Below, piece after piece: positions 18,851 to 27,278 of a stretch of 64,000 bases of DNA. Source of the DNA: Alphaproteobacteria bacterium. GTDB taxonomy: Bacteria > Pseudomonadota > Alphaproteobacteria > UBA11136. The stretch lies in NCBI GenBank assembly GCA_016776635.1, contig JADHSZ010000003.1:1-64000 (forward strand). Reading direction: 5' to 3'. The notes under the pieces were generated by a model. It ran no database searches and had not been told where the DNA came from. It saw nothing but the letters and a program-made list of their open reading frames with translations. Numbering within the stretch: position 1 is the stretch's first letter; the number at the start of each line of letters is the position of its first letter. Position numbers and translations under genes: made by a program.

Positions 18851-19840
18851 CTATTTCCGGGTCTTGGCAACGGAGTCCGCCAGGGGATGATGCTCCTCAA
18901 CCAGCGATTTAAGGCGTTCGGTCTGGACATGAGTGTAAATCTGGGTGGTGGTGATATCGGCGTGGCCCAGCATTTTCTGAACGCTGCGCAAATCGGCGCC
19001 GTGATTGAGGAGATGCGTAGCAAAGGCATGCCGAACTATATGGGGAGACACCCGGCCCGCGTCCATGCCCGCATCCACCGCCAGTTGTTTCAGCATCTGG
19101 GCGAAGCGGTGACGGGTGAGATGACCACTCCCCGAGCGCGAGGGAAAGAGCCAGGGAGAGGAAGCCGCCGCATCTCCTCCTTTTCCCCGTGGCAGGAAGA
19201 CCTCCCGCACCATGAGATACCCGTCCAGGGCCAGACCCGCGGGATCGCTCAGGGGAACCATGCGTTCGCGCCCGCCTTTTCCCCGCACCAGAATCAGCGA
19301 ATGGTCGCGCCCCAGCGCGGAGAGGGGCAAGCCCACAAGTTCCGAGACGCGCAGACCGGCGGCATAGAGAATCTCCAACAGGGCCACAAGACGCAGGTCC
19401 TCGGCGCCGCCCCTGCGGCCCTTGCCCTCTAAGGCGCGGCGCTGGGCAAGGGAAAGCAGCAGGTCCACATCCTGCTCGCTCAGAACTTTCGGCAGAACCC
19501 GCCCCTGGCGGGGGCTGTCCACCACCAGGGCCGGATCGTCCCGGCGCACCTCTTCGGCAAACAGGAATTTGAAAAACTGGCGGATCGCGGAAAGGCGGCG
19601 AGCCGTGGTGCGTGACGCCATGCCGAGGCGCATCTGTTCGGCGAGATAGTCCCGTATGGCCTGGGGGCCTGCCGATTCCACCGTCATGCCCCGGGATATC
19701 AGAAACCCCTCGAAGCCGGACAGATCACGGGAATAGGCATCCAGCGTGTTGCCCGAGAGTCCTCTCTCGGCCACCAGCATTTCAAGAAAGGACTCCACAT
19801 GGCGGGAGACTGGATCGGCGGCGTGGAATCGTTTTTTCAT
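18851..19840 (-). CDS. xerD: Site-specific tyrosine recombinase XerD
   Basis: Resolves chromosome dimers at dif together with XerC (329 aa). An N-terminal SAM-like core-binding domain is followed by the catalytic domain with Arg164 (GLRVSELVGLP), Lys188 (VRGKGGRERMVP), His267/Arg270 (PHIVRHAFATHLL), His293 (LGHADI) and the nucleophile Tyr302 (QIYTHV). The C-terminal wording (LKSLVEEHHPLA) favours XerD over a phage integrase. It is followed on the minus strand by a weak TTCAGGC/GCCTGAA hairpin (18783-18804). Its neighbour upstream is the secreted 654-aa protein gene. Confidence 0.95.
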   Translation of the reverse strand: MKKRFHAADPVSRHVESFLEMLVAERGLSGNTLDAYSRDLSGFEGFLISRGMTVESAGPQAIRDYLAEQMRLGMASRTTARRLSAIRQFFKFLFAEEVRRDDPALVVDSPRQGRVLPKVLSEQDVDLLLSLAQRRALEGKGRRGGAEDLRLVALLEILYAAGLRVSELVGLPLSALGRDHSLILVRGKGGRERMVPLSDPAGLALDGYLMVREVFLPRGKGGDAAASSPWLFPSRSGSGHLTRHRFAQMLKQLAVDAGMDAGRVSPHIVRHAFATHLLNHGADLRSVQKMLGHADITTTQIYTHVQTERLKSLVEEHHPLADSVAKTRK

Positions 19841-19862
19841 GAGTCCGCCCTCATTGCCCGCG

Positions 19863-21827
19863 TCACAGCCCGGCGGCGATGGCGGCTTCCAGCGCCAGGG
19901 CGTGGGCTTCCGCGTCGAGTCCCACCAGGCGCAAACGGCTTATGACTTCGTTCAGGGTAATGGGATGGACCCGGTTCAGACCCTTATCGCCAAGGGAAAC
20001 CAGGGCGAAAAGAACGGTTTCCCCCAGACGCAATTCCTCGGCCGCCACCCTGAGGCCGTACCACAGAACCGGAGAAGGCAGGGAGGGCGCCGGCGTGGCA
20101 GCGCTTTCCTGCTCGCCGTCCTCGACGATCGCCGCCTGTTGGGCGCGGCCCTCCCACACCGAAATATCCACCGGCTTGCCCACGGCATCAAGCAGACCAA
20201 GCAGCATGTCCGCCCGGTATTCCGCCCCAGGGACCGTATTTCCGGGGACTGCGTTTTCGGCCATGGCCGGGAACTCCCCACCGCTTTCTTCCGGCATGGA
20301 GGAAACCGCCGTTTCCTGCTTCATCCAGGTCTCGGTCATGGCCTCATCCAACGGCGTGGGCTCTTCGGGGTCGGAGAGCAGAATCAAGGGCCACAGCCGC
20401 GCCTTCGCCAGTTGGGCATCGGGAACACCGGCCGATTCCTGGTTGGCCAGATCATACCAGCCCATGGCCTGTTCCCGGGCTCCGGTGAAAATCAGAACCC
20501 TTCCGGCTTCCTCGGCGAACCATACAAGCTCGGCCGCGGGGGCCATGTGGATCAGGTATGGCGCGGCAACACGCGCGGCGGTTTCGTAAAGGCCGGCGTC
20601 CCTGGCCGAGATCAAAAAGGCCAACAGCACCTCGGCCTGGGCGGTGGGAACATCCTGGACCTGGGCCGCGCGCAACAGCAATGCCCGGCCACGGGGACCG
20701 TCAATGGCTTCGGCCGTAGTCAGGGCGGCTTCCAGTTCCTCGGGGGTAAATTCGACGCTGGCGTAAATCTGGCGCAGGGACTCGGTGGAAAGGGCGCCCG
20801 CCAATTCGGCCTTTTCCGCCGCGGCGAGACGGATTTCCGGGTCGGCATTGGGACTGACGGCGATGGCGGCTAACAGGGCGGAATTCTGTGTTTGCGTGAC
20901 ATCCCCGGGCAATCTCAGATTTCCCGCCCGCGCCATGGCCAATTGCAGGGCCGTGGGACCGGAAAGACTCTCGATCTCCCCTTCCCATTCTCCGAGAAGG
21001 GCGCCGATGAGCTTGAAAAATACCGATTCCGCGTCCATCCCCAGTTCGCGCATCAGATCGACGCCGAGAACCGCACTGTCATGCTCGCCATTAAGCGCCT
21101 GACAGAAAACCAGGCCCTTTTGCCAGAATATGTCCTGTGATTTGCGGATCGCCGTCCTGATATGGGGACAGGCTCCGGCGCTGTCATTGACCAGAAACAG
21201 ATTGTCCACCCGGGCCCGCAACAGAGCTTCGTCATCAAGATGAACCGGGGCCACGGCGAGCAGAGATTCAACGGCCTCCATATCACCCATGGCCATGAGG
21301 CTGGAAATTCGCAGGGCGATGAGGCTGGGACCATCGGACGCCCCCAGCGGCGCCGTCGCATTGGACAGCAACAGCCGCCGCATCAAATCCCGCATGGCCC
21401 GTGAGTGGGCCGATTCCGGAATCCTCGGCAACAACCATTCAACCATACGGCGGTCGCTGCCGCTCCACATTTCAATGCCGAACCCGCCCTGATCCACCTC
21501 CAGAACACCCACGGAATCGGGATCAATGGCCTGCAGCATATCGGTTTCGATCTGGAGTCCCGATTTCCCACTGGGAGCCCGATTGGGCTTTATCTCACCG
21601 GGAAGCAGGGATTCTCCCTCTTCCGCGGGTTCTTCCATACCCGCAGGTGGCACCAGTTTTACCGGCGGCCGCAGTTGCGGCGATAAAACCAGACCGGATC
21701 CGTCTTCTCTGGCCTCAGCACTGCCTGTGCACAACAGGGAAAACACAAACAGACCCACCGCCAGCACAACCATACAGGCGCGAAATCCTCTGTTATGTCC
21801 GGGTCCGTCAGCGGGGAAATTCGTCAT
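19863..21827 (-). CDS. Secreted alpha-helical repeat-like protein, unknown function
   Basis: A 654-aa protein with an N-terminal signal or anchor (hydrophobic GFRACMVVLAVGLFVFSLLCTGSAEA, residues 15-39). A Pro-rich linker follows, then a long Ala/Leu/Glu helical region that looks like degenerate TPR or solenoid repeats (for example LLRARVDNLFLVNDSAGACPHIRTAI). A low-complexity Glu/Pro stretch lies at about 495-580. Comparable proteins occur between xerD and aroK in Rhodospirillales; I know no experimental function. Its start overlaps the preceding microprotein gene by 20 bp in another frame, pointing to coupled translation. Confidence 0.75.
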   Translation of the reverse strand: MTNFPADGPGHNRGFRACMVVLAVGLFVFSLLCTGSAEAREDGSGLVLSPQLRPPVKLVPPAGMEEPAEEGESLLPGEIKPNRAPSGKSGLQIETDMLQAIDPDSVGVLEVDQGGFGIEMWSGSDRRMVEWLLPRIPESAHSRAMRDLMRRLLLSNATAPLGASDGPSLIALRISSLMAMGDMEAVESLLAVAPVHLDDEALLRARVDNLFLVNDSAGACPHIRTAIRKSQDIFWQKGLVFCQALNGEHDSAVLGVDLMRELGMDAESVFFKLIGALLGEWEGEIESLSGPTALQLAMARAGNLRLPGDVTQTQNSALLAAIAVSPNADPEIRLAAAEKAELAGALSTESLRQIYASVEFTPEELEAALTTAEAIDGPRGRALLLRAAQVQDVPTAQAEVLLAFLISARDAGLYETAARVAAPYLIHMAPAAELVWFAEEAGRVLIFTGAREQAMGWYDLANQESAGVPDAQLAKARLWPLILLSDPEEPTPLDEAMTETWMKQETAVSSMPEESGGEFPAMAENAVPGNTVPGAEYRADMLLGLLDAVGKPVDISVWEGRAQQAAIVEDGEQESAATPAPSLPSPVLWYGLRVAAEELRLGETVLFALVSLGDKGLNRVHPITLNEVISRLRLVGLDAEAHALALEAAIAAGL

Positions 21828-21948
21828 CGGGAATCACTTTTTCAACCGGCGCCGATGGCGCGGGAATATTCCATGTGGTCAGAAAAACCACCCCGGCGAC
21901 GAGGCCGGCAACCAACAAAATAACGAATAAACGGGCAATTTTTGTCAT
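21808..21948 (-). CDS. 46-aa single-pass membrane microprotein
   Basis: Translated by hand: it starts MTKIARLFVILLVAGLVAGV, has one hydrophobic helix (residues 5-23) and ends with a short periplasmic-type tail containing TTWNIPAPSAPVEKV and PDDEFPR. Short proteins with this layout and a Pro-rich PAPxAPVEKV tail are, from memory, conserved at the same place in related Rhodospirillales. Its 3' end overlaps the start of the 654-aa gene by 20 bp, so the two are probably made together and may interact at the inner membrane. Function unknown. Confidence 0.72.
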   Translation of the reverse strand: MTKIARLFVILLVAGLVAGVVFLTTWNIPAPSAPVEKVIPDDEFPR

Positions 21949-22207
21949 GATTTTAGAAACGATCCGCTTGATGATTTCAGAAAAAACGACCGGTTTTTTC
22001 TTCCCCGGCCCCTATAATTTTCTTTCCCGGCGCTTGCAAAAAGGAGAGATGGTGTCAGCTATGATTGTGTGTGATAGGCTCTGAGTGTGGCGATAATGCG
22101 GCAGGTTGAGGGAGACCTCATTATGGTTTTTTCGGCCGCGGCCCCGTTTTCATGTGGTTTCGGACATTTTTTCACCGAAAACCGACCGAGCTGACACATA
22201 CCCCAAG

Positions 22208-22795
22208 ATGACCCCGCCAAACCCTTCCTTCACGCCAACAAGAACCATCGTGCTTACCGGCATGATGGGGGCCGGCAAAACCTGTATCGGACGCAAACTT
22301 GCCGAACGGCTCGATCTGCCTTTCGTGGACGCCGATGCCCAAATCGCCGAGGCGGCGGGATGCAGCATCTCCGAAATTTTTGAACGCCACGGCGAAGAGG
22401 CTTTCCGCGACGGCGAACGGCGTGTCATCACCCGGCTTCTGAGCGAAGGCGTCCACGTGCTGGCGGTTGGCGGCGGCGCCTTCATGGACCCGGAAACCCG
22501 CGCCCTGATTTTGGAAAAGGCGCTTTCGGTGTGGTTGCGCGCGGATATCGAACTGTTGCTGAGCCGGGTGCTGCGGCGCGACACCCGGCCCTTGCTGAAA
22601 ACCGGTGATCCCCGTGAGATTCTGGAGCGTCTGATAGAGGAACGTTATCCGGTCTATGCCGAGGCCAATGTTATTATTGATTCCCTCGACGCGCCGCCGG
22701 AGGTTACCGTGGAAAAAACCCATGAGGCCCTGGCGGCCTTCATGAAAGACAACCCCCAAGAATCGCAAAAACAGCAATCGCGAAAGGCATCATGA
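22208..22795 (+). CDS. aroK: Shikimate kinase
   Basis: Phosphorylates shikimate in aromatic amino acid synthesis (195 aa). P-loop GMMGAGKTCIGRKLAERL, the shikimate-binding DADAQIAEAAGCSISEIFERHGEEAFRDGERRV, and LAVGGGAF are all present, with the LID Arg in RRDTRPLL. The frame opens at 22106, but ATG 22208 places the P-loop 15-20 residues from the start as usual. The stop overlaps the aroB start (ATGA), giving aroK-aroB-corC as a tightly coupled operon. Confidence 0.96.
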   Translation: MTPPNPSFTPTRTIVLTGMMGAGKTCIGRKLAERLDLPFVDADAQIAEAAGCSISEIFERHGEEAFRDGERRVITRLLSEGVHVLAVGGGAFMDPETRALILEKALSVWLRADIELLLSRVLRRDTRPLLKTGDPREILERLIEERYPVYAEANVIIDSLDAPPEVTVEKTHEALAAFMKDNPQESQKQQSRKAS

Positions 22796-23907
22796 GCACC
22801 ATGGACCGCGTCAGGGTCGAACTGGAAGAGCGCAGTTACGACATTCTCGCCGGGCCTGAGCTGCTGCAACAGGCGGGGCAACATCTCGCACCCCTGCTCA
22901 AACAGCCCCGGGTTATGATCGTCAGCGACGACAACGTGGCGCCGCTGCATCTCGCCACCCTCGAGGAAAGCCTTTCCAAGGCCGCCATAACCCATTCCCA
23001 CACCATTCTGCCCCATGGCGAACGCACCAAGGACTTTGCCCATCTCGAGCGCCTCGTGGAACAACTCCTTGAAGACAAGGTGGAACGCACCACCACGCTG
23101 ATTGCCCTTGGTGGCGGCGTTATCGGTGACATTACGGGATTCGCCGCCAGCGTTGTCCTGCGCGGCGTCGATTTCGTCCAGGCCCCAACCACGCTGTTGT
23201 CCCAGGTGGACAGTTCGGTGGGCGGGAAAACCGGCATCAATTCCCCCCATGGCAAGAATCTGATCGGCAGCTTTTACCAGCCCCGCATGGTGCTCGCCGA
23301 CATCAACACCCTGGACACGCTGCCGCAACGGGAACTTCTCGCCGGCTATGCCGAGACCGTGAAATACGGGCTCATTAACGATCCCGATTTCTTTTCCTGG
23401 CTCGAGGAAAACGGCGCGGTTCTCTGCGCCGGAGACCCCGCCCTGCGCCAGCAAGCCGTGGTCACCAGCTGCCGGGCCAAGGCCGCCATCGTCGCCGCCG
23501 ATGAAAAAGAATCCGGCCCGCGGGCGCTCCTCAATCTCGGCCATACCTTCGCCCATGCCCTCGAGGCCGAAGCCGGATACGGCGATACCCTTATCCACGG
23601 CGAAGCGGTTGCGCTGGGCATCCAGTTCGCCTTCGACCTCTCGGTTCGCCTCAAGCACTGTCCGCAAGAAGACAGCGAGCGCGTGGCCCATCACTTCGAG
23701 GCCGTGGGGCTGCCCACAAATCTGAGCCACATCGCCGGCCCCCACTGGACGCCGCAAACCCTGCTCGCCCACATGGCCCATGACAAAAAGGTCCATGAGG
23801 GAAAGATCACCTTCGTCCTGACCCGGGGTATCGGCCAGGCCTTCCTCACCGCCGAGGTGGATATGAAAGAGCTTGAAAGCACCCTCTCTGACGCCCTTTC
23901 CCGATGA
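22792..23907 (+). CDS. aroB: 3-dehydroquinate synthase
   Basis: NAD- and metal-dependent conversion of DAHP to 3-dehydroquinate (371 aa). Signatures: VSDDNVAPLHL, LPHGERTKDFAHLERL, the NAD-binding LGGGVIGDITGFAASVVLRGVDFVQAPTTLLSQVDSSVGGKTGIN, metal ligands in ESGPRALLNLGHTFAHALE and GEAVALGIQFA. The start codon is inside the aroK stop (ATGA overlap) and its own stop overlaps the next gene in the same way. Together with aroK it covers two steps of the shikimate pathway. Confidence 0.98.
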   Translation: MSTMDRVRVELEERSYDILAGPELLQQAGQHLAPLLKQPRVMIVSDDNVAPLHLATLEESLSKAAITHSHTILPHGERTKDFAHLERLVEQLLEDKVERTTTLIALGGGVIGDITGFAASVVLRGVDFVQAPTTLLSQVDSSVGGKTGINSPHGKNLIGSFYQPRMVLADINTLDTLPQRELLAGYAETVKYGLINDPDFFSWLEENGAVLCAGDPALRQQAVVTSCRAKAAIVAADEKESGPRALLNLGHTFAHALEAEAGYGDTLIHGEAVALGIQFAFDLSVRLKHCPQEDSERVAHHFEAVGLPTNLSHIAGPHWTPQTLLAHMAHDKKVHEGKITFVLTRGIGQAFLTAEVDMKELESTLSDALSR

Positions 23908-25211
23908 TGGATACGGAAATCTGGATCACCATAGGCGCGATTTTCGTGCTGTTGCTTTTGTCGGCTTTCTTCTCCGGGTCCGAGACGGCGCTGACGGCGG
24001 TGTCGCGGCCCCATATGCATCATCTCCTGAAACAAGGCGACAGGCGGGCGGGCATCATCGCCAAGCTGCACGCACGCATGGAGCGGCTGATCGGCACCAT
24101 CCTGCTGGCCAACAATCTGGTCAATATTCTGGCCTCGGCCCTGGCTACCAGCCTCCTCATCGGCATTTTCGGCGATACCGGGGTGGCCTACGCCACTCTC
24201 GTCATGACATTGCTGGTGCTGATTTTCGCGGAAGTCCTGCCCAAGACATACGCCATCAACAACGCCGACCGCACGGCGCTTTCCGTAGCGCCGCTGGTGC
24301 GTTTCCTGGTGGCGGTGCTGTCGCCTTTTTCCGATGCGGTACAGGCGGTGGTGCGGGTAACATTGCGCCTGTTCGGCGTCAGTACCGAAAGCAATCTCGG
24401 CGCCATCACCGATGACGAATTACGGGGCGCCATCGACCTCCATGCCGAAACCGGCTCCAGCGATATTCAGGAGCGCGCCATGCTGCGTAGCATCCTCGAC
24501 CTCGACCATGTGGAGGTGGGGGAAATAATGACCCACCGCAAGGATATCTTCATGGTCGATGCGGGTCTTTCCTCCAGCGCCATCCTCGAACAGGTCATCG
24601 CCAGCCCCTATACCCGAATTCCCATGTGGCGGGGGGAGCCCGACAACATCATCGGCGTCCTCCACGCCAAGACGCTGCTTTCCGCGGTCAAGCTCCAGGC
24701 CGCGGCCATCGGGGAACTGGACATCCCCGGCCTGGCGGCGAAACCCTGGTTCATTCCCGAATCCACCATCCTGCTGCAACAGCTCCATGCCTTCCGCAAG
24801 AAACGGGAGCATTTCGCGCTGGTGGTGGATGAATACGGCGCGCTGATGGGGATCGTCACCCTGGAGGATATCCTGGAAGAAATCGTCGGCGACATCAGCG
24901 ATGAATTCGATGTGACCGTTCCCGGCGTCCGCCCCCAGGCCGACGGCGCCTTTATCATTAACGGCGACGTCACCCTTCGCGATCTCAACCGGCAATTCGA
25001 CTGGAATTTACCCGACGACGAAGCGGCAACCCTGGCCGGGCTGGTTCTCCACGAATCGCGGCGCATCCCCGATGTGGGACAGGTATTCAATTTTTATGAC
25101 TTCCGGCTTGAAGTCCTGCGCCGCAAGCGCAGCCAGATCACCTCGATCCGCCTTACGCCGCCCAAACAGGCCCCCGCCGGGGCCACCGGGACCACCGAGG
25201 CGGAACTCTAG
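23904..25211 (+). CDS. CNNM/HlyC-CorC family transporter-like protein with DUF21, CBS pair and CorC domain
   Basis: Inner-membrane protein of 435 aa. A DUF21/CNNM domain (about 1-190, three or four helices, FFSGSETALTAVSRPHMHHL) is followed by two CBS domains (about 200-330; VDEYGALMGIVTLEDILEEIVGDI is the classic second CBS) and the CorC_HlyC FAD-fold domain. The family is linked to Mg/Co efflux; older annotations call it hemolysin. It shares a 4-bp overlap with aroB and the last cistron status with a convergent lepB gene 5 bp further. Confidence 0.93.
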   Translation: MMDTEIWITIGAIFVLLLLSAFFSGSETALTAVSRPHMHHLLKQGDRRAGIIAKLHARMERLIGTILLANNLVNILASALATSLLIGIFGDTGVAYATLVMTLLVLIFAEVLPKTYAINNADRTALSVAPLVRFLVAVLSPFSDAVQAVVRVTLRLFGVSTESNLGAITDDELRGAIDLHAETGSSDIQERAMLRSILDLDHVEVGEIMTHRKDIFMVDAGLSSSAILEQVIASPYTRIPMWRGEPDNIIGVLHAKTLLSAVKLQAAAIGELDIPGLAAKPWFIPESTILLQQLHAFRKKREHFALVVDEYGALMGIVTLEDILEEIVGDISDEFDVTVPGVRPQADGAFIINGDVTLRDLNRQFDWNLPDDEAATLAGLVLHESRRIPDVGQVFNFYDFRLEVLRRKRSQITSIRLTPPKQAPAGATGTTEAEL

Positions 25212-25216
25212 ACCCG

Positions 25217-26191
25217 TCATCTAAACTCGAACACCAACTTTTCCTCTTCACCGTTCCAGAAAACCGGCGCCACTCTGCCCACAAGGTTTTCCTCGGGCAC
25301 GAACCCGACCCCGGCGAGAACGCGGCTGTCCATGGAGTTGTCCCGGTTGTCGCCCATGGCGAAATAATGGCTCTCGGGCACCAGGAATTCATCCGTGTTG
25401 TCCAGGGGCATTTGGTCGGAAATCTCAATGATCCTGTGGCTGCGGCCGTTGGGGAGGGTTTCCAGATAAAGCGGCATGCTCTTGGAATCCCCCCGCCTGT
25501 TGCGGATCACGTATTCGCCGAGGTGCTCGCGCGCCACCACCTCGCCGTTGATATAAAGGTGCCCCTCCTTGATCTGGATGCGGTCGCCGGGCAGGCCGAT
25601 GAGACGCTTGATATAGTCAATTTCGTTGTCGCGCGGCAGTTTAAAGACCACCAGATCGCCGCGCTCGGGCGGGGTAAAGAAAATGCGTCCCGAAAAGTCC
25701 GGCCGGCCGAAGGGCAGCGACAAGCTGGAGTATCCGTACGTGTATTTTGAGGCAAAGAGATAATCGCCATTACCCAACCCCGGCAGCATGGAACTTGCCC
25801 CCATGACAAATGGCTCCCACAGGAATGAGCGGATGAAGAGCGGAGCCGCCAAGGGCGCGATGAGGAACACAAGAACCAGGTTGTACCACCGGGCGAACCA
25901 TGCCGATGGTGTTTCGCCATGCAATTCCCCGGAGACAAAATAACAGTGAGGGACACCGATGATCCGAACCAGGACAGCCATCAAATCCGGTGAAGCGTCA
26001 AGGTCGAACAACTCAAAATGCGCGGCAATAAAAGGCACAGCAATGGCAACTATCTCAACTGCCAGATAAGCCAGACCTTTCCGGCCCTTGCCGAGGTACA
26101 GCATGCCGATTCCGGGGCCGAAAATCAGCGCCACGGCCACCGTCGACCATGGCCGTCGCGATACAAATGCCGATATAAATGTCGAAATCAT
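25217..26191 (-). CDS. lepB: Signal peptidase I with extended membrane N terminus
   Basis: Membrane serine peptidase that removes Sec/Tat signal peptides (324 aa from ATG 26191). The Ser-Lys dyad is in MGASSMLPGL (Ser about 134) and DYIKRLIGLPGDRIQIKEG (Lys about 195); the GDNRDNSMDSR box is complete. Ahead of the catalytic domain there are about 125 residues with three or four hydrophobic segments (STVAVALIFGPGIGMLYL, GLAYLAVEIVAIAVPFIAA, LVLVFLIAPLAAPLFI), more than the one or two of typical LepB. The frame is open to 26263. It may be a second, specialised signal peptidase. Confidence 0.88.
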   Translation of the reverse strand: MISTFISAFVSRRPWSTVAVALIFGPGIGMLYLGKGRKGLAYLAVEIVAIAVPFIAAHFELFDLDASPDLMAVLVRIIGVPHCYFVSGELHGETPSAWFARWYNLVLVFLIAPLAAPLFIRSFLWEPFVMGASSMLPGLGNGDYLFASKYTYGYSSLSLPFGRPDFSGRIFFTPPERGDLVVFKLPRDNEIDYIKRLIGLPGDRIQIKEGHLYINGEVVAREHLGEYVIRNRRGDSKSMPLYLETLPNGRSHRIIEISDQMPLDNTDEFLVPESHYFAMGDNRDNSMDSRVLAGVGFVPEENLVGRVAPVFWNGEEEKLVFEFR

Positions 26192-26301
26192 CCCATATTT
26201 ACCAGTCCGGCGCGGTTGCATGGCGGGCCATGATACCTTCGGTTGCGGTTCCTGAAAAATCAACTACCTTAAAGAAGGGAGTCCGGGAGGCGCATGTGTC
26301 C

Positions 26302-27231
26302 ATGAAATCTGTTTTCATCACGCTGGTCGTAACGCTGGTGCTGGCTGCCTGCGCGCGGGTACAGCCGCCCAAAACTTTGGAAGAACTTATTCGTCCGTAC
26401 GAATTGGTGGATCAAGCCATCCGCGAAGGCGATTGTGAAAAAGCGGTCGAGTTGTTACGCGAAGCCGTGCGAACTGATAGTGACGGGGGTCGGATTATTC
26501 TTGGTAATTATTATGAAGCTGGTTATTGCGACGCTCCGAACTACGAAGAAGCCTTTCGCATATACGAAGAATTGGCGCTGGCCGGGGAAGAAGATGCCAA
26601 GATCCGACTGGGGTTTTTGTATTTGAAGGGCCTGGGCATTACCAAGGATGAAGCCCTGGCCCGAAAATGGTTCGAGAGCGCCGCCTTAAGGATGGCCCCG
26701 TACCATGATTTTGCCGACGATTTCTTAATTGATACGTCCAAATATCCTGAAAAACCGGAGGAGTTTTGGCGGGAACTCAATGAGGCCAAGGGCCTTTTCC
26801 ACAGCGAGCCCAAGGTGCGTTACCAAATAGCCAGGAAACTGAGGGAAGGGGATGGCGTTCCCAAAGACATCGAGGGTGCAAACCGGTGGCTGAGATCGGC
26901 CGCCGCGGACGGCCTGGAAGAGGCCAAATTCGACGAGGCCGTAATAGAGCTTGATTCCGTCGATTATACGGACGACTCGTCGCCCTGGTATACGCTTAAA
27001 AGGCTTGCCAAGGGGGGCTTTGCCCCGGCAATGCTGGAGTTGTCCATGCGCCACCCGAAACGCCGGAGCGACATCCACAAAAAGGCGGCGCCATACTATT
27101 GGCTGTTGCGCGCCCGCAATGCCGGCATGGACGTGGAGGACCGGATCAACGCCCTGGAACCCACCCTCACGAAAGAAGACCACAGCTGGGTCAAGTATTG
27201 GTTCAAACGTGATTCAACTCCCTTGTATTAA
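26302..27231 (+). CDS. Sel1-repeat lipoprotein
   Basis: A 309-aa predicted outer or inner membrane lipoprotein. The signal ends at lipobox LVLAAC (Cys17), then tetratricopeptide-like Sel1 repeats: GGRIILGNYYEAGYCDAPNYEEAFRIYEELALAGEEDAKIRLGFLYLKGLG and VRYQIARKLREGDGVPKDIEGANRWLRSAA. A GTG two codons earlier (26296) has better spacing from GGGAGG and may be the true start. Such proteins usually scaffold envelope complexes or signalling. The repeat region resembles the protein starting at 63465, so the two look like paralogues. Divergent from lepB. Confidence 0.82.
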   Translation: MKSVFITLVVTLVLAACARVQPPKTLEELIRPYELVDQAIREGDCEKAVELLREAVRTDSDGGRIILGNYYEAGYCDAPNYEEAFRIYEELALAGEEDAKIRLGFLYLKGLGITKDEALARKWFESAALRMAPYHDFADDFLIDTSKYPEKPEEFWRELNEAKGLFHSEPKVRYQIARKLREGDGVPKDIEGANRWLRSAAADGLEEAKFDEAVIELDSVDYTDDSSPWYTLKRLAKGGFAPAMLELSMRHPKRRSDIHKKAAPYYWLLRARNAGMDVEDRINALEPTLTKEDHSWVKYWFKRDSTPLY

Positions 27232-27278
27232 CTTCGATCCGGATCACCGGGGGAACCAGTTCGCTCGGCGGTCTGTTC

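Noticed and set aside
18851..19840. Phage integrase
   Set aside because: The sequence and position next to aroK fit chromosomal XerD, 30 kb from the phage module.
22654..23796. 380-aa minus-strand open frame
   Set aside because: Antisense to aroB, whose family motifs cover the region completely.
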